Assembly: GCA_024291935.2 (NCBI GenBank)
Contig: CM044317.1
Span: forward strand, 62,734,730 to 62,798,729
Direction of reading: 5' to 3'
Length of the DNA stretch: 64,000 bases
Origin: Okapia johnstoni
Taxonomy: Eukaryota; Chordata; Mammalia; Artiodactyla; Giraffidae
This document shows, piece by piece, positions 60,750-64,000 of the stretch. The notes beneath the pieces are model-generated. The model was not told the DNA's origin and searched no databases. It saw nothing but the letters and a program-made list of their open reading frames with translations. A program made the translations under genes and the position numbers. Numbering within the stretch: position 1 is the first letter of the stretch; every line of letters starts with the position of its first letter.

Positions 60750-61480
60750 AGGCTATGCGCCAACAGGGACTTGGCGACGCCCCCTATCCCTGCAGCAGTG
60801 GCTCCGCTCCTGGCCGTATCCCGCCTTTGGACATCCGGGCGGGGATCGGAGTGGTGACAATGCGGCAGGAGCCGGCCTCGGGGTGTCACCCGAACGCCGG
60901 GCGCCTGGAAGGCCGGCTGCGAGGGGCGGGGAGAAGCGGGGCCGGGGGCGGGGCTCGCGGGCGCGGGAAGCGCGCGGGGCTCCGTGCGGCGTCCGGGAGG
61001 CGGCCGCAGCCCCGCCCCGCCGCGCCGCGCCGCGCCCCGCCGCGTCCCGCCGGGGAGTACCGCAGCGTCTGGGCTGCGTGCGTGCCTTCCGCCACCTCCC
61101 GGCGTTCGGGTGGTCGCTGGAGCTCGGCGCGCAACTATGGCTCAGCACTTCTCCCTGGCCGCCTGCGACGTGGTCGGCTTCGACCTGGACCACACTCTGT
61201 GTCGCTACAACCTGCCCGAGAGCGCCCGGGTGAGTGGCGCGGGCGGCCGGGGCGCTCGGCGTGCAGCCTCCATGGCGGCGCGGGCTCGAGTTTCCTCCCG
61301 GCTTAGGCGGCGGCGGGCGTCGCCGGGGCCCTGCAGCCGCCGCGCGTTTGCGCACCTCTCGGCCTCCAGCCGCGAGGCGGGGCGGAAGGAAGCGTGCATA
61401 CCCCACTCCTCCGCCCCGCCCCCGCCATCTCCGCCTTTGCTCTGGGTACCGGCTTCTTTAACCCAGCCCTTGGCCAAGTT
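60750..61480 (+). promoter_or_regulatory. NT5DC1: CpG-island promoter of NT5DC1
   Basis: Abrupt change from AT-rich flank to very GC- and CpG-rich sequence around the start codon. Sp1-type GC boxes ggggcgggg (60923-60931) and gggggcgggg (60944-60953); a CGCGC-rich run at about 61018-61045. No TATA box seen. Fits a broadly expressed housekeeping-type promoter. Large open frames on both strands here come from GC-rich composition. Confidence 0.85.
61137..61229 (+). CDS. NT5DC1: NT5DC1 coding exon 1 (5'-nucleotidase domain-containing 1)
   Basis: First coding exon of NT5DC1, a HAD-superfamily protein of the cytosolic 5'-nucleotidase II-like group whose substrate is, as far as I know, not firmly established. 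The ATG at 61137 has A at -3 and G at +4. The exon gives exactly 31 codons, beginning MAQHFSLAACDVVG, with HAD motif I DLDHT at residues 16-20; Asp16 is the expected nucleophile and Asp18 the acid/base. It ends at a GTGAGT donor (61230-61235) in phase 0. The frame is open upstream but without an ATG. The remaining exons lie beyond 64000. It sits inside the CpG island and points away from FRK. The match to mammalian NT5DC1 (from memory) is near complete over this exon. Confidence 0.95.
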
Positions 61481-62104
61481 TGAGAGACGGGTAGGGAAGA
61501 AAAGGGGCGAAGGAAAGACACGTTGTGCAAGATTGGGTTGCGGAAACGGCTCCTGGGGCAGAGGAAGGGCAGGGCCCGGGAAACTGGGGGTGTCCTTTGC
61601 AGATCCCCGGTTTTGGAACGTCTCAGCAAATCATTCTGGCTACCAGTAGAGCGCCGATACAGCCACCTGGTTAGCGACTTTTGTCGTCTTCTTTGGCTGC
61701 ATTTTTTTTCTTTTGCACTTCCATGCGACCACCTGTCAGTTTTTAAATACTGCCGTCTGGGGAAAATTGTGTGGTGTATTGGAAAGAAGACTAACCGGAA
61801 AGTCATTAAGATCTTAGCCCTAATTTTGCCTTTTACCAAGAGAAGGAATTAAATATTGCTCATCTACTGCATGCTCTACGCAAGTTTTAATCCTAACAAC
61901 AGCCCGGACCCTTCCTGCACTTAGAGAAGGAGCAGGAAGTGGAGTGTGTATGATTCCATATTTGTACCCTTAAGTGAATTGTTCTTCCTCCCCGGTTCCT
62001 TTAGTTTCACATGGAAAATGATTTTGAGAAATTAACATTTTTTTTTTTTTGGTAAGTCAAAGATCTAAGTATCCAAAACAGAAAAAAACTGGCTATGGTC
62101 GTCA

Positions 62105-62320
62105 AAGCCAGGATTTTGCAGCCAGACTGCCTAGCTTAAGGCACTAGCTCCTCTGTTACTAGCTCTGTGACCTTGGGCAAATTACTTAACCGGTGTCTAG
62201 TTTCAGTTTCCTCATCTGTGAAACTGGGCTAATAATTGGATTTACCTGGAAAGGTTGTTGCAAGGATTTAAAAGGTAATGAATATATAATGCTGAGAGCT
62301 GTGTCTGATACTAGTGGTGG
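62105..62320 (+). mobile_element. MIR SINE
   Basis: Clear MIR core: ttactagctctgtgaccttg, gggcaaattacttaacc, tttcctcatctgtgaaactg. Confidence 0.88.
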
Positions 62321-63059
62321 CTTTTGTAGTTACCATGGAATCATTGTCCAACCTGACCACTTACAGTAGAGCGCTAAGTAGCTGGTGCAGACACCAGCCA
62401 CGGCAGCTCCTCATTAAGATGAGGTTAAATGCCCAAGTCAGCAGTTCAGTTACCGGTCAAAGGTCAAAACACTGTATGAATTACTCCTGTTTTCTGTGTA
62501 CAGATGGTTTAAAAAAAAAAAAAGTGTACTGTTCCTAATGTTGTATGTTCCTGCTTTCCCACAGTACAGATGTTTCCTTCCTCATGTTGAGAGTTAAAGA
62601 GACTTTTCTCCTTGATTCTCTGGCCGCTACTTCCTCTAGGTCTTTGATTCATATTTTCCTTCTTTTGCCTTTCAGATCTTCCCCCTGATTAACATTTTCT
62701 TGCATTTCGTCTCTAGTCACCTTCTTTTGAAGGAAATATTGTTAAAAGTCAATTTTGTGCATGTGTGAGCGTAAAATTTCAGAATACAAGATTCCCCAAA
62801 AGTAAGAGTTCTTTACTACAAGCTTCAAAAATAAGTGATATTTAAAGGTTGAAAACAGTAATCTGGTGCATTTTCTTTCCTGTTTGGTTCAGAAATCTTT
62901 CTGTGTGCTAAGCATCATAATAGAGTTAGGAGTACAGAGATAACACACTGGTCTTCAGGTGGCCTTGTGATATTTAAGGATTCTGGAAGGTTAGCTTTGG
63001 TGCCCTGTGCTGACGGCAGCATTGCCTGGCCCTTGCTGATGCTTGGCTGTTACCTCTGC

Positions 63060-63365
63060 ATGGGGCCCTCCTTTCTTCATCACGCTGACCCCTCCTCTGG
63101 CAGGTCTCAAATTAAGTAGCCTGGCCCCCTAAAGTTTACCTTCCTATCCTGATCCTACCTCCAGTTTTCCATAAAACCTTAATTTCTCGTAGCACTTATA
63201 CACTGCCTTGAATTTTAATATTTACTTGTTGGAACCTTCCCCTAGATCCTAGAGCCATAGACCCTTTGACCTCAGTGTCTGTGACTTTATTGTGTGTTCT
63301 ATGTGCCAAGCTGACTCTGCATATTCGGAGTTCAGTAAATACTTATGAAACGATTGAATAAATAA
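63060..63365 (+). mobile_element. Possible L2 3' fragment
   Basis: Resembles the L2 end, including ttcagtaaatacttatgaaa near 63331. Diverged. Confidence 0.45.
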
Positions 63366-63394
63366 TAGGTATTTCAGTAACTGAATATGGCACT

Positions 63395-63560
63395 CACAAT
63401 CACTATTGTAAGCATTCTACTGATACAAACTGGTTTGATCCTTACAACAGCCATATGAGGTAGATGTTATTAACCTCCTTTAGAGATGAGGACACAGTCA
63501 CAGAAAGGATAAGTAGCTTGTCCAGGGTCACCCAGCATGGTGGGCTGGCTGACAGGTTTC
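63395..63560 (-). mobile_element. MIR SINE
   Basis: Antisense MIR: atatgaggtagatgttatta, agagatgaggacacagtcac, tagcttgtccagggtcaccc. Confidence 0.8.
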
Positions 63561-63874
63561 TGCCACCTACTACAGGCTTTCTGTGTGCTGCAAAGCCCAA
63601 AAGGGAGGCCTTGGAGTGAGTGATGCTTGAGCTGGGTCCCAGCACAGGAGTGACAATTGGCAGGTGAGGAGGCAAAGAGGAACATTTCAGGTAGAGGAAA
63701 TATGGCCAAGACAAGGACCAAGAGATGAGAAACAGCACCTGGATCTGCTGGGTATCAAGCAGAAGGTGGGGAATGACAGGAGAAGATACTGGAAATGGCA
63801 GTGGTGGCTGCATGGTGGGTCCCTTGAGTGCCTCATGGGCAGCATATTTAGTAAGTGCAGTGTGCTGTGTGGTA

Positions 63875-64000
63875 AGTCAGTCGCCTCAGTCACGTCCGAT
63901 TCTTTGTGACCCTATGGACCATAGCACACCAGGCTCCTCTGTCCTCAGAATTCTCCAGGCAAGAATACTGGAGTGGGTTGCCATGCCCTCCTTCCAGGGG
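63875..64000 (-). mobile_element. Bov-tA SINE, cut by the window end
   Basis: Antisense 3' part of Bov-tA (cgtccgattctttgtgaccc to gtgggttgccatgccctcc); the tRNA-like head lies outside. Confidence 0.88.

Larger units (their letters stand above)
61230..64000 (+). other. NT5DC1: NT5DC1 intron 1 (part; continues beyond the window)
   Basis: Inferred from the donor at 61230. No second exon recognised. It contains the 3' shoulder of the CpG island, then MIR, L2-like and SINE sequence. Confidence 0.8.

Noticed and set aside
60712..61839. Long overlapping open frames on both strands around NT5DC1 exon 1
   Set aside because: CpG-island composition. Only the 31-codon exon from 61137 has family support, and the frame beyond 61229 is intron.
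1..64000. CRISPR array or bacterial-type operon
   Set aside because: The repeated motifs are dispersed SINEs and LINEs, not regularly spaced repeats; gene structure is eukaryotic with splice donors.

Overview
This is ruminant nuclear DNA, most likely cattle or a close bovid. The evidence is the dense mix of ruminant-only repeats (BovB/RTE LINEs, Bov-tA and Bov-A2 SINEs), a bovine-type L1 5' UTR, and two recognisable first coding exons in the order known from mammalian 6q22-type synteny. Most of the 64 kb is intron and intergenic DNA built from interspersed repeats; the protein-coding content is small.

Layout. Positions 1-24551 are best read as FRK intron 1 (FRK is on the minus strand). FRK coding exon 1 (N-terminus plus SH3 domain) lies at 24552-24925 and ends in a GTGAGT splice donor. 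From 24926 to about 60700 is the FRK-NT5DC1 intergenic interval. It holds a full-length ferritin light chain retrocopy (32504-33395) with an intact 175-codon frame and a retained iron-responsive element, and a large nested retrotransposon complex at 40439-46270. A CpG-island promoter (about 60750-61480) surrounds NT5DC1 coding exon 1 at 61137-61229 (plus strand, HAD motif DLDHT). The rest of the window is NT5DC1 intron 1. FRK and NT5DC1 are therefore divergent neighbours about 36 kb apart. FRK is a SRC-related tyrosine kinase and NT5DC1 a HAD-family putative nucleotidase; no joint pathway is implied.

The main interest is a set of retrotransposition products whose target-site duplications (TSDs) can be read directly. 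They are: (1) a 5'-truncated BovB with a short block of telomeric CCCTAA repeats between the TSD and the element; (2) an L1 with an intact 5' end, YY1-type site included, that stops inside ORF2 with no poly(A) yet has a 16-18 bp TSD; (3) inside that L1, a 1.87 kb insert made of BovB 3' sequence, about 1 kb of unrelated downstream sequence and a poly(A) tail, flanked by a perfect 13-bp TSD, which looks like 3' transduction; (4) a twin-primed, 5'-inverted L1; (5) a bare poly(T) with its own TSD inside a SINE.

I found no CRISPR array, operon, functional tRNA/rRNA gene or new enzymatic system. Repeat family names are from memory of consensus sequences, and boundaries are approximate unless a TSD is given.
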